Notes under the pieces: model-generated
What the model saw: only the letters and a program-made list of their open reading frames with translations
What the model was told of the DNA's origin: nothing
Databases searched by the model: none
Part shown: positions 35,369 to 42,860 of the stretch, one piece after another
Layout: every line of letters starts with the position of its first letter
Position numbering within the stretch: position 1 is the first letter of the stretch
Assembly: GCF_022346925.1 (NCBI RefSeq)
Contig: NZ_JAKRNJ010000001.1
Coordinates: 682,001-746,000 of the forward strand
Length of the DNA: 64,000 bases
Direction of reading: 5' to 3'
From: Microvirga sp. ACRRW
Lineage (GTDB): Bacteria > Pseudomonadota > Alphaproteobacteria > Rhizobiales > Beijerinckiaceae
Translations under genes and position numbers: made by a program

Positions 35369-36178
35369 GTGGATCGAAGTTGGGAAAGCTATGCCGGTGA
35401 AGCGTGGCCCATTTTGGTTAAGTGGGCTAAACGTGGGCAGACGTGCTTCTATCAAGATTTAGGAGGGATATTAGGATTACATCATAGGACCGTAAGATGG
35501 GTGCTCGGGCCTATCCAAGACTACTGCCTTGCAAGCAAACTTCCTCCTCTGACAGCCATCGTGATCGCCAAAACTACGGGCCTGCCGGGAACAGGTTTTA
35601 TAGGTTGGGATATCGAAGACCTCGATGCCGCTCATAGGATGGTATTCGGCTTTGATTGGGGCTCCGTGAAGAACCCTTACATTGGATTCAATCCCTCAGA
35701 TACTATTGAAACCATTGCCGATGATTTGTTTAGCGATCCTGACCGCGCAGGAGACGTATATAGGTCCGTTCGAGTTCGTGGTGTCGGACAAAGAATATTC
35801 CGAAACCTCCTAATGAAGACCTATGGCACTCAATGTGCGATGTGTGGTTTTTCCTTTGAACCGGCCCTAGAGGCTGCTCACATAGTGCCATGGTCTGAGG
35901 CATCTAAGGAGCACCGGCTCCACCCACAAAATGGCATACTGCTTTGCTCGTTACATCATCGGCTATTCGATGCCGCTTTGATGACAGTGAGTCAGTCGTA
36001 CAAGGTTGTCTATTACGATCCTTATATGAACGACACCCCGTATTCGCATTTCGACATGGCGGCGACAGCCGCTCTCCACGGGCAGAAAATATACTTGCCA
36101 CACGATAAGCGTCATTGGCCCGCGAAGGCGTTTCTTACGAAGCACCATAAACTGAGGCGCTGGGGACGTCTCCGATAG
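35369..36178 (+). CDS. HNH endonuclease domain protein
   Basis: The 269-residue protein has an HNH module at residues about 155-200: CAMCGFSFEPALEAAHIVPWSEASKEHRLHPQNGILLCSLHHRLFD. It shows the zinc CxxC pair, the AHI histidine, the asparagine of QNGI and the final HH. It resembles the HNH domain fused to unknown N-terminal domains in restriction-like proteins. The start is GTG 35369 with AAGGG upstream. As an HNH protein in an island it could be a restriction or homing nuclease; no methyltransferase is adjacent. Confidence 0.8.
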   Translation: MDRSWESYAGEAWPILVKWAKRGQTCFYQDLGGILGLHHRTVRWVLGPIQDYCLASKLPPLTAIVIAKTTGLPGTGFIGWDIEDLDAAHRMVFGFDWGSVKNPYIGFNPSDTIETIADDLFSDPDRAGDVYRSVRVRGVGQRIFRNLLMKTYGTQCAMCGFSFEPALEAAHIVPWSEASKEHRLHPQNGILLCSLHHRLFDAALMTVSQSYKVVYYDPYMNDTPYSHFDMAATAALHGQKIYLPHDKRHWPAKAFLTKHHKLRRWGRLR

Positions 36179-36216
36179 GGCTTGGCCGTCGCTAGACTTA
36201 CGTTCACAGTTGCCAC

Positions 36217-36768
36217 ATGAATCCTGAAGAACTCCACAAGCATCTCTTGACCCAATCTGGTATGGCTGCCGCTCGCAGCGCTCTTGTATGCAGAATACCC
36301 TGGCTGCTTCATGTAACTCCACTTGAGGCCGTGGACGGAATTCGAAGAGCGGGTTTGATGCCAATGAACCCAGGCGGCGTTGTGCCTGGAATTGTCAGGG
36401 ATGCAATCGGGGCTGGAGCCGAAAAAATCCTCTGTCTCAGACCCTCAATCTCAAAAGATATCGTGATCGGGAAGGAACCGCCGTTCCTTAAGCTCGCTAT
36501 ACCAAGCATTGCCCTACCCGATCGGATTGGACTAGATTGGTCATTTCCAGAAAGCTGGCGTCTTGCCGAAAGTCTCTATGAGAGCAATGCCATCTCAGAC
36601 CCCTACAGCATTCTCGTTGAGGTCGCAGTTAATCTGGGCTCGGTTGTTGCTTACGATAGCATCCCGTCAGGTTCTATTCGTGTCTGCCCTAAATCTGCGC
36701 CTAACTCAAACCTCGCAGACTGGCCGCCGCTCGATGAGGCTATCAATAGCGAGCTTGCGTTGTTCTAA
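36217..36768 (+). CDS. Unknown protein, possibly ADP-ribosyltransferase-like
   Basis: The 183-residue protein is 38 bp downstream of the HNH gene on the same strand and could be its partner. The segment LLHVTPLEAVDGIRRAGLMPMNPGG (residues about 30-54) resembles the start of small ART-fold domains (H-T ... I-L-GL-P), and VAYDSIPSGSIRVCP near the C-terminus resembles their last strand. The match is weak and catalytic residues are not clear. No signal peptide or membrane segment. Confidence 0.45.
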   Translation: MNPEELHKHLLTQSGMAAARSALVCRIPWLLHVTPLEAVDGIRRAGLMPMNPGGVVPGIVRDAIGAGAEKILCLRPSISKDIVIGKEPPFLKLAIPSIALPDRIGLDWSFPESWRLAESLYESNAISDPYSILVEVAVNLGSVVAYDSIPSGSIRVCPKSAPNSNLADWPPLDEAINSELALF

Positions 36769-36864
36769 GTCGAGGGCCGTCATTGCTATCTATAGGGGGG
36801 TACCGGCTAAGATTGCCTCCTTTCGGATGTCTATGGACCAACAACAGAGGCTTGAAGCACAGGG

Positions 36865-36898
36865 TGATTCGTTAACGAATCATTAACCATACGAATCA
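36865..36898. repeat. 18-bp perfect palindrome plus a third half-site
   Basis: TGATTCGTTAACGAATCA (36865-36882) is perfectly palindromic and is followed 9 bp later by another CGAATCA (36892-36898). It lies in the non-coding space between the convergent ART-like gene and the small gene ending at 36940, and could be a protein-binding site. Confidence 0.5.
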
Positions 36899-36939
36899 GC
36901 TTGTTCCCGATAGGATTGCCCGCTCTGAAGCGCGGCCTT

Positions 36940-37227
36940 TTACAAGACCGCGATCTTAAAATGCACCATGTCGATATCGCTGATGAATGAGCAGATGAAT
37001 CGAACCTCTCCTGCGGGAGCGGATCGGTCTTTTTCAATCTTGTGATCCCGCAGATTGAGCCGACGCGCGCGGCTACGAAGCCCGTCGAGAAGTTCATCTT
37101 GAGCCTCATCAATAAAATCTGTCCAGTCGGACCAGGGCAGGAAACCAGCCTGAGCCTCAAGCCGCCTCGCCCTTCGTTCTATCTCTGCTTCTCTCGGTGT
37201 TTTGACGAACGTGAACGGCAGTATCAT
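36940..37227 (-). CDS. Small unknown protein coupled to the P-loop gene
   Basis: The 95-residue protein (MILPFTFVKTPREAEIERRARRLEAQAGFLPWSDWTDFIDEAQDELLDGLRSRARRL...) is charged and partly helical. Its start codon overlaps the stop of the upstream P-loop gene (ATGA), so it is translated with it, which is the main support for it being real. No family is recognised. Confidence 0.5.
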   Translation of the reverse strand: MILPFTFVKTPREAEIERRARRLEAQAGFLPWSDWTDFIDEAQDELLDGLRSRARRLNLRDHKIEKDRSAPAGEVRFICSFISDIDMVHFKIAVL

Positions 37228-38708
37228 GGCGTTCTTGGTTGGTCTTGGGTATATCCCTTCTTTTTGGGGCGGCCAGGGCCTCGATAAACTCCTGCGCGCA
37301 GCTTCTGCTCCTTCTTGCGATCTCGCTTTCGTTTTTGTCGCTCACGATCCTTCTGCCGTTGCTCAGCCAACCGCTCCTCACGACTGCGAGAATCTTCCGC
37401 TTCAGAACTAGGCCGTCCCCGGCCAAGACGCCGCACATCGAGCAAGCCTGCTTCTTCGACCGGTACAAGCACGATCTCATCGATCTGCTGATCCATGAGA
37501 TATTGCTCCAGTGCTTCTGCCTGATACAGGTCGTAGAGATAAATATGGTAATCCTCACTCGATGCGGCGTTTCTCAAGTCGCCTCGATATATGAATTGAA
37601 TGATATCCTCGATTTCGCGAGCCCGCTCGATGTCCTCAGGGCTTAGCCCGAACAGATCGATGAGTGGCTGATCGGATGCGAGCATCTTGGCGCTGTAAAT
37701 GAAGGCGCAAGTCGTGTGGTGCATCAGATCATTGGTGCCTTCAGTCTTAGGCGGCACCTGCTGTCCTGAGAGACGCCCGAAGCAATAATCGGTTATGACC
37801 TTGTTGCCCGACCAATATCCAAGCAGAACTTTTTCAAGATGACGGCAGACACGCACGACATGTCCCCGCCCTTTGGTCTGCCAGAAGGTGCTTGATCCGC
37901 GATGCCCGCGTGTGAAGTAGTGAACGAATACACGCCGGGCTTTACGAGGCTGCCCAACGAGGCGAACCTCTTCAATCTCAATCGCTCCAGGGTAAAAAGC
38001 ATCTGTGACTTTCGCCAGGACGCTGTGGTGATAGCTTGCTCCTACAATAGTGACGCTCTCGGCGCTCTCCAATTGCAGTGGTGTCCATACGGACCACCAC
38101 TGCAATCTCCGACCCCGCTCTTGCAGGTCGGCCCAGTTCTGGACGTCCACATAGACCCCGTGTGCAGATCGAGCCCGCTTGTCGAGGGTCACCAGATCGT
38201 TCAGGACATCGTCGCGCATGACCTTTCTTGTGATCGGAGTATCGTCATGCACCAAGAGCCTGGACCAATTCGTGTCTGCAATGGGGTCAAGGCCGTAGCT
38301 CTTCTGGAGGTAGACGGCGCTTGCCTCGGCACAAATTTTATCGGTCACGACGGCGTTCGGCACTTCGTCGATTTTGACATGCCAGCCGGAGAGATCACTC
38401 ATATCGGCATTCATCATGCCTTCGTGAGTGATGAGCAGGATCACATGATCCTCATACCGGTACTTCGCGATAGCCTCTGCAATCCTCCTCAAGACAGGTG
38501 CTTTTTGAGAGCCCTTGCCATGAACTGAGAGAATAATAGGCTTGGTTTGTGAGACGCGAATCATAGAATTCAGATTTCGCTCTTGCTCTTCGATTAGGTT
38601 GATTCGTGGGCACGACAAAATATACCGTCCGGGATTTGCGATAATTTCTTTGTGCAATCGCGTAGTCTTTCCACATCCTGGCGTGCCTGTTGATAATTTT
38701 AACTTCAT
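37224..38708 (-). CDS. P-loop NTPase, helicase-like, with AT-hook-like tail
   Basis: The 494-residue protein begins MKLKLSTGTPGCGKTTRLHKEII with a Walker A motif at residues 8-16. ILSCPRINLIEEQ follows as a helicase-Ia-like strand, and VKIDEVPNAV (about residue 109) looks like Walker B. Further helicase motifs are not clear. The C-terminal 80 residues are strongly charged (EERLAEQRQKDRERQKRKRDRKKEQK) and contain two GRP cores (GRGRPSS and GPGRPKKKG) like AT-hooks. Such proteins occur on plasmids and phages. It probably acts on DNA, perhaps in island replication; this is inference. Confidence 0.6.
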   Translation of the reverse strand: MKLKLSTGTPGCGKTTRLHKEIIANPGRYILSCPRINLIEEQERNLNSMIRVSQTKPIILSVHGKGSQKAPVLRRIAEAIAKYRYEDHVILLITHEGMMNADMSDLSGWHVKIDEVPNAVVTDKICAEASAVYLQKSYGLDPIADTNWSRLLVHDDTPITRKVMRDDVLNDLVTLDKRARSAHGVYVDVQNWADLQERGRRLQWWSVWTPLQLESAESVTIVGASYHHSVLAKVTDAFYPGAIEIEEVRLVGQPRKARRVFVHYFTRGHRGSSTFWQTKGRGHVVRVCRHLEKVLLGYWSGNKVITDYCFGRLSGQQVPPKTEGTNDLMHHTTCAFIYSAKMLASDQPLIDLFGLSPEDIERAREIEDIIQFIYRGDLRNAASSEDYHIYLYDLYQAEALEQYLMDQQIDEIVLVPVEEAGLLDVRRLGRGRPSSEAEDSRSREERLAEQRQKDRERQKRKRDRKKEQKLRAGVYRGPGRPKKKGYTQDQPRTP

Positions 38709-38800
38709 GATTGGCTCGTAATAGGCAATGAATAGAATATAAATTACGTCACGTGCTAATATCTATATTATTTTCCATGGACGGAATTTCTTGAAAACGA

Positions 38801-38905
38801 CGAGGGGAGAGGAGTGAAAGGCGAGGGCGGAGGCGCAGCCGAGGACCGCAGACGCATCATCCTCTTCCCTCGTCTATGGGGTGGCTGCAACGCAGCCTGC
38901 CCCAT
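38801..38905 (+). ncRNA. Candidate structured RNA
   Basis: CGAGGGGAGAGGA (38801-38813) pairs completely with TCCTCTTCCCTCG (38860-38872) through 12 Watson-Crick pairs and one G-U, enclosing smaller stems. A second stem-loop follows (ATGGGG / GGCTGC-AAC-GCAGCC / CCCCAT, 38876-38905). The first stem is complete only when read on the plus strand. The stretch is GC-rich in an otherwise AT-rich non-coding gap between two minus-strand genes. Family and function are unknown; a conserved regulatory or replication RNA is possible. Confidence 0.4.
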
Positions 38906-39191
38906 CGAATTAGACTCTCTGAATTCATGGGTATGGGCTTCAGAGGGATATGTGCCGACCGAGCCCTCTCGCCTGACGGCGTTCCGGCCCGGTCAGCAGC
39001 GCTGAGGCGTCCCGCTTACGGGCGGCAAGCGCCACTCCGCAGGACACCCCATCGCCCGAATTCAAAGTCCTCGTGACGAAAAGCTTTGTTTAAGTGATCG
39101 GCGCAGCCGCCATGTAAGCACGCCTAGGATGATAATTCGGGCGGTTCGGATGACGGCTCATAGGCTCGAATTGGCTTGAATTGCACCCAGA
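38906..39191. other. Intergenic region
   Basis: The rest of the gap between the two minus-strand genes contains no gene I can support. A short open frame crossing it lacks a ribosome site and its composition follows the RNA stems. Confidence 0.35.
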
Positions 39192-40151
39192 TCAGGCCCT
39201 GACCGAGTACGACTGCATCGGCTTGCCCCCGTTGATCGAACTTGCCCGAACTATCACCTCACGCTGTCTTGCCGTCCCGCGCCCAATAACCCGGAAGTGT
39301 GATCGCCGCTCGTGAGGGCGTTTTGCGCCTCCGACTCCTTGCGGTCCATTCACTCTAGCCGCTTCGGCTACAAGTAAATCGCGGTTGATCTTCACGATGC
39401 AAGGTGCGTCGAGCTTTTGCTGCCCGAGCTTCCTCCTGCTGTTGTATCGGTCAACTTTGAAGCTCCGCTTAGAGCTTACCTCGATAGCGTTTGAGCGCGA
39501 GGCGAGCAGCATCGTCGCCACGATCATATCATCGATTGTCTTATCATTACGGGCTTTCAATGCCTGGATGACCTCGTCGGACAGGAAGGGGCGAGGGATG
39601 CGATAGGTATAGGTAACTGCTCCATCCGTGCCGATGTGGAACGAAGCGGCATCCAGCAGCCAGGATTGAAATGGCCCACTGGGAGCCTCTTGCCGGATGA
39701 AGACGCTACCCTTGATCCCATCCTCTGTTTCATGGAGCAGGGCACAGTAGGTCCGCTCGAAATCGAGGCCGTCCTCGGTGCAGTGAAAGACATATGCGCA
39801 CAACTCCTGGGGGAGGAAGAACTTTCTCTGTCGAATAAGGTCGTGGCCCTGGTTAAGGCTGCGAGAGTATCCATCCCTCCCAATCCAGTCGGCATGAGTG
39901 ATGTCAAAGTGATAGCCAAAATCAAAATTGGGGCGCTCAAAGACAAAAGGAGGCGTTTCAGGATCGCCAAGTATTGTCTGCCCTATCCATCGTCCGAACC
40001 CAAGATGATACCCTGATTCCATTCCAATAATTGGGCGAATCAGACTGCGATTTGCAGCTTTGACAAGGTCTATATACAAACGAGTCGTCTGATTCGCCGA
40101 GTGATTCGATGTATTTTCCTTAATTTCATTATCAATAATACTTTTGATCAT
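39192..40151 (-). CDS. Unknown island protein
   Basis: The 319-residue protein starts MIKSIIDNEIKENTSNHSANQTTRLYIDLVKAANRSL. The C-terminus (PHERRSHFRVIGRGTARQREVIVRASSINGGKP) resembles a short tail seen on proteins of phages and plasmids (HxRRxHxR... then a V-R-A-x-x-I-N-G segment). No catalytic motif is recognised. A long inverted repeat lies immediately upstream (40157-40239), probably its regulatory region. Confidence 0.55.
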   Translation of the reverse strand: MIKSIIDNEIKENTSNHSANQTTRLYIDLVKAANRSLIRPIIGMESGYHLGFGRWIGQTILGDPETPPFVFERPNFDFGYHFDITHADWIGRDGYSRSLNQGHDLIRQRKFFLPQELCAYVFHCTEDGLDFERTYCALLHETEDGIKGSVFIRQEAPSGPFQSWLLDAASFHIGTDGAVTYTYRIPRPFLSDEVIQALKARNDKTIDDMIVATMLLASRSNAIEVSSKRSFKVDRYNSRRKLGQQKLDAPCIVKINRDLLVAEAARVNGPQGVGGAKRPHERRSHFRVIGRGTARQREVIVRASSINGGKPMQSYSVRA

Positions 40152-40156
40152 TAAAT

Positions 40157-40239
40157 GGCTCTCTAAAAATAATCAGCCTAATGGCTGCTCTTTGATAGAG
40201 AGGCGTATTCTTGGCTGTCATTATTTTTTTTAGAGAGCC
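40157..40239. repeat. Long inverted repeat with nested hairpin
   Basis: GGCTCTCTAAAAATAAT (40157-40173) is matched in reverse at 40220-40239 (ATTATTTTTTTTAGAGAGCC), with three extra T in the right arm. Inside lies a smaller hairpin CAGCC-TAAT-GGCTG (40174-40187). It is upstream of the minus-strand unknown gene and may be an operator, an extruded cruciform or the scar of a small mobile repeat. Confidence 0.55.
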
Positions 40240-40411
40240 CCATCTCATTGTCGCTGAATTTTAATTTCGACATTCCAGGGCGTGCTCTGGCAGGGTAGCC
40301 GCATCGCACTGGAAACCCGCAGTCAGAATCCTGCGGACCACCTCCTTGCGTAATCCGGGGCTCTCCCGGTCGTCCATATTATTGGACGGACTCCTGAGTT
40401 CTTCAGTGACA

Positions 40412-40648
40412 ATGACCAACTCCGGCAATTGCAGCCGGGCAACCCAACAACAGATCACTTCAGTTATAAGCACCCAATCTGAGACGGAATTCGGTTCGAT
40501 CAGCCATGGACAGGCTGCGTCTGACGACCAGCTAGCTGTAGATGAAATTCTCGACCGCTTCACTCTCGCCCTTGCTCGCCAACTGGCCCGTGAGGATCAT
40601 GATAATGCATTGAGCGAGGGCTCTATGCCGGAGGTGCAACAGCAATGA
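40412..40648 (+). CDS. Small protein coupled to the serine recombinase
   Basis: The 78-residue protein (MTNSGNCSRATQQQITSV ... AVDEILDRFTLALARQLAREDHDNALSEG) overlaps the recombinase start by 4 bp (ATGA), which argues that it is real and co-translated. Short upstream proteins with a similar helical core commonly precede recombinases of this kind in alphaproteobacteria. It might act as a directionality or accessory factor; this is speculation. ATG 40412 is the likeliest start. Confidence 0.55.
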   Translation: MTNSGNCSRATQQQITSVISTQSETEFGSISHGQAASDDQLAVDEILDRFTLALARQLAREDHDNALSEGSMPEVQQQ

Positions 40649-42285
40649 AGCGGGGCGTTCTTTATGGTCGGTTTTCCACTAATTATCAGCACGATGAGTC
40701 GGTTGAGGACCAGTTTCGACTCTGCCGGAAATTCATCAATGATAAAGGAATCGATGTCGTTAACACCTACGAGGATCGGGGCATCTCTGGGGCTACAATT
40801 GCGGCTCGTCCCGGCATCCAGAAACTGCTCAAGGCAGCGGAGAACAAGGAATTCGACTACATCGTTGTAGAAAGCCTTTCTCGCTTGTCGCGCTCGATGC
40901 GCGATATGAATCTCATTGCCGACAGACTGAAATTCCTCGGCATAGAGATTTGGGCCGTGAATAGCGGAGGCCGAGTGGATACCGTCCAAATTGGTGTCCT
41001 CGGGCTTGTCGCTCAAATGCAGCGTGAAGAGACTGCCAAAATGGTAAAACGCGGCATGGAGCCGAAAGCTGCCACTGGCAAGAACATGGGAGGGAGAGCC
41101 TATGGCTACCGCGTCCCGAAATTTGCCGAAGGAGTTTCCCACACGGGCATGCTCGAAATCTACGAGCCTGAGGCAAAATTCATCCGCCGCATCTTCGACG
41201 AGTTCATTAGTGGGAGAACACCTCGCCAGATTGCTTACGGTCTAAACGAGGACAATGTCCCTCCGCCCCGTGGCAAGCAATGGAACGCCTCCACAATCAA
41301 CGGCAATGGGCAGCGGGGCTGCGGCATTCTTCGGAACGAGAAATACATCGGGCGGCTCGTTTGGAATAAGAACCGGATGCTTCTCGATGATCGGTCGGGG
41401 AAACGCATCTCACGCGCCAACCACTTGAACGAGCAGGTAATTGCTAATGGCAGCATACCAGCCATCGTTTCGGTCGAGGTATTCAACAAGGCCCAAGCTA
41501 TTATCGAAGCGAAAGCTCGCAAGCAGGCAGTGAACGGCTTTACGCGGGCTCCCAAGCGGTTGCTTTCAGGAAAACTCCGGTGCGGAGCCTGCGGGGGCGG
41601 CATGTCAATCCTGGGGAAGGACCGGACAGGTCGTGTACGCATCCGCTGTACCAATCATGCTGAGTCCGGAACCTGCCCGGCCCCTAAGACCCACTACCTC
41701 GACACTCTTGAACAAGAAGTTCTGGCGCTGCTCCGGAACGCCTTGCAAGAGCCCAAGCGTATCCAGAGATTCGTCGATGAGTACCAGAAGGAGCGTCGGC
41801 GGCTCATTGGGGCGTCCCTAAGTGAGCGTTCCAGGGTTGAGCGGCGGCTTGGAGAGCTTCATCGTACAATTAATCGCCTCACCGATATGATGGTCGAAGG
41901 CCAAGGCGACATGCGTGTGCTGGACAATAGGATTAAAGAGGCTGCGGCGGAGCGGGATCAATTTGAGGCCAAGCTCGAAGTCCTGAAGGAAGAAGCCCCA
42001 GATTTAAAGATCGAGCCGCACCCAACCCTGGTTAAGCGGCACCTCGATATTCTGGTGAGGCTTCAACCATTTCTGGAGCACGGCGCTCAGGCTAACGATC
42101 CTGATCTAATGATCATACGTGAACTAATCGAGAACGTCGTAGTCAACTCGGACAGGACACTACAGATTGTTGGGCGTCTAGACGCTTTGACGGGTGCTTT
42201 CCGGGAACTAGGCACCTCCACAGAAAGTGTGTGGGGAGCAATGGTAGCGGAGGAGGGATTTGAACCCCCGACACAAGGATTATGA
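40645..42285 (+). CDS. Large serine recombinase (island integrase)
   Basis: The 546-residue protein has the resolvase catalytic domain (residues 1-140: YGRFSTNYQHDESVEDQ with the nucleophile Ser11, DRGISGATIAARPGIQKLL, VVESLSRLSRSMRDM), a recombinase domain (about 170-290) with GGRAYGYRV and GRLVWNK, a zinc ribbon (CGACGGGM ... CTNHAESGTC) and a coiled coil (about 375-470). It is the probable integrase of the island. The last codons read through the antisense of the tRNA-Met gene (VAEEGFEPPT), a consequence of integration next to the tRNA 3' end. Confidence 0.9.
   Translation: MKRGVLYGRFSTNYQHDESVEDQFRLCRKFINDKGIDVVNTYEDRGISGATIAARPGIQKLLKAAENKEFDYIVVESLSRLSRSMRDMNLIADRLKFLGIEIWAVNSGGRVDTVQIGVLGLVAQMQREETAKMVKRGMEPKAATGKNMGGRAYGYRVPKFAEGVSHTGMLEIYEPEAKFIRRIFDEFISGRTPRQIAYGLNEDNVPPPRGKQWNASTINGNGQRGCGILRNEKYIGRLVWNKNRMLLDDRSGKRISRANHLNEQVIANGSIPAIVSVEVFNKAQAIIEAKARKQAVNGFTRAPKRLLSGKLRCGACGGGMSILGKDRTGRVRIRCTNHAESGTCPAPKTHYLDTLEQEVLALLRNALQEPKRIQRFVDEYQKERRRLIGASLSERSRVERRLGELHRTINRLTDMMVEGQGDMRVLDNRIKEAAAERDQFEAKLEVLKEEAPDLKIEPHPTLVKRHLDILVRLQPFLEHGAQANDPDLMIIRELIENVVVNSDRTLQIVGRLDALTGAFRELGTSTESVWGAMVAEEGFEPPTQGL
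42242..42253. repeat. attR-like direct repeat (tRNA-Met 3' end)
   Basis: TGGTAGCGGAGG is the complement of the last 12 bases of tRNA-Met including CCA. Integration kept the tRNA intact because the repeat restores its 3' end. Confidence 0.78.
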
Positions 42286-42318
42286 TTCCTCTGCTCTGAC
42301 CAACTGAGCTACTCCGCC
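42242..42318 (-). tRNA. tRNA-Met (CAU anticodon, elongator type)
   Basis: On the minus strand the 77-nt sequence folds into a full cloverleaf: acceptor GGCGGAG/CTCCGCT, D stem GCTC/GAGC, anticodon stem GAGGA/TCCTT around loop ATCATAA (anticodon CAT), T stem GGGGG/CCCTC with TTCAAAT loop, and encoded CCA. The first pair is a G-T wobble, typical of elongator tRNA-Met. A tRNA-Ile with modified CAU is possible but less likely. It is the insertion site of the island. Confidence 0.92.
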
Positions 42319-42516
42319 CCAGGCCGCTGGGGCGAACCCCGCGTCAGGCATGCGCGATATAGGGAAGATTAGGCCCCAGTGTCAAGAAAGAGGCTGAGCC
42401 TGCCGACGAATTTGTGGCGGTTTCTTTTCAAGCCGCAAACGAGAGCGGCGTTCGCCAGCTCTATACCGGCGATGCCGCCGTCAAGCGCACTCGTTCCCCC
42501 CTCCTCGAAGGAAGCG

Positions 42517-42735
42517 CTACCCCTTAGCTTTCATGCGCCAGAGCTGAAAGCCTTCCGTGGAGATCGCCTGCTCGATGGTGCGGCGGGAGAACTTGTGCGG
42601 GGGAGCCTCACGGGAGTTGAGGGTGCCCGTCAGTCCCCAGGGGCCGTACTTGGTGGGCAACTTGCTGCCAGCTTCGTCTCCTGCAAAGGCATGCAGGTCT
42701 TCCTTGGCCTGAGAGGTGAACATGAAAAGACGCAT
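42517..42735 (-). CDS. Small conserved protein of unknown function
   Basis: The 72-residue protein (MRLFMFTSQAKEDLHAFAGDEAGSKLPTKYGPWGLTGTLNSREAPPHKFSRRTIEQAISTEGFQLWRMK) has the form of a small family widespread in Hyphomicrobiales (M-x-L-F-x-F ... HAFA ... KLP ... GPW ... FxLWR). No function is known. It is monocistronic and cytoplasmic. Confidence 0.65.
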   Translation of the reverse strand: MRLFMFTSQAKEDLHAFAGDEAGSKLPTKYGPWGLTGTLNSREAPPHKFSRRTIEQAISTEGFQLWRMKAKG

Positions 42736-42835
42736 GGGAATGGCTTTCGTGAATGCTTACAGGAACTTGTAAGACTTTACATAGGGCGCAGGGACCGGAA
42801 GTCACCTCGGCGGGGTTTTAAAGGGCTGCGCCAAA

Positions 42836-42860
42836 AGAAAAGCGGGCCTCAAGCCCGCTT
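42836..42860 (-). terminator. Terminator overlapping the pmtA-like 3' end
   Basis: AAGCGGGC and GCCCGCTT form an 8-bp stem followed on the minus strand by TTTTCTTTT. The stem includes the last codons and stop of the pmtA-like gene. Confidence 0.75.

Larger units (their letters stand above)
25416..42253. mobile_element. Genomic island in tRNA-Met with serine recombinase
   Basis: The 12-bp sequence TGGTAGCGGAGG occurs at 25416-25427 and again at 42242-42253, where it is the 3' end of a tRNA-Met gene. Between them lie about 16.8 kb of genes unlike the surrounding core: a large HTH/nuclease-like protein, RTX protein, resolvase, HNH nuclease, P-loop protein and unknowns, many with visibly lower GC. 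A large serine recombinase stands immediately inside the tRNA end. The layout fits an integrative element; no conjugation or phage structural genes are visible, so it would need help to transfer. Confidence 0.82.

Noticed and set aside
38814..39005. Short plus-strand reading frame across the structured RNA region
   Set aside because: No ribosome site, biased composition, and overlap with complementary stems favour RNA over protein.
42241..42285. Conserved-looking recombinase tail VAEEGFEPPT
   Set aside because: It is the antisense translation of the tRNA-Met gene, a common annotation artefact, not a protein domain.
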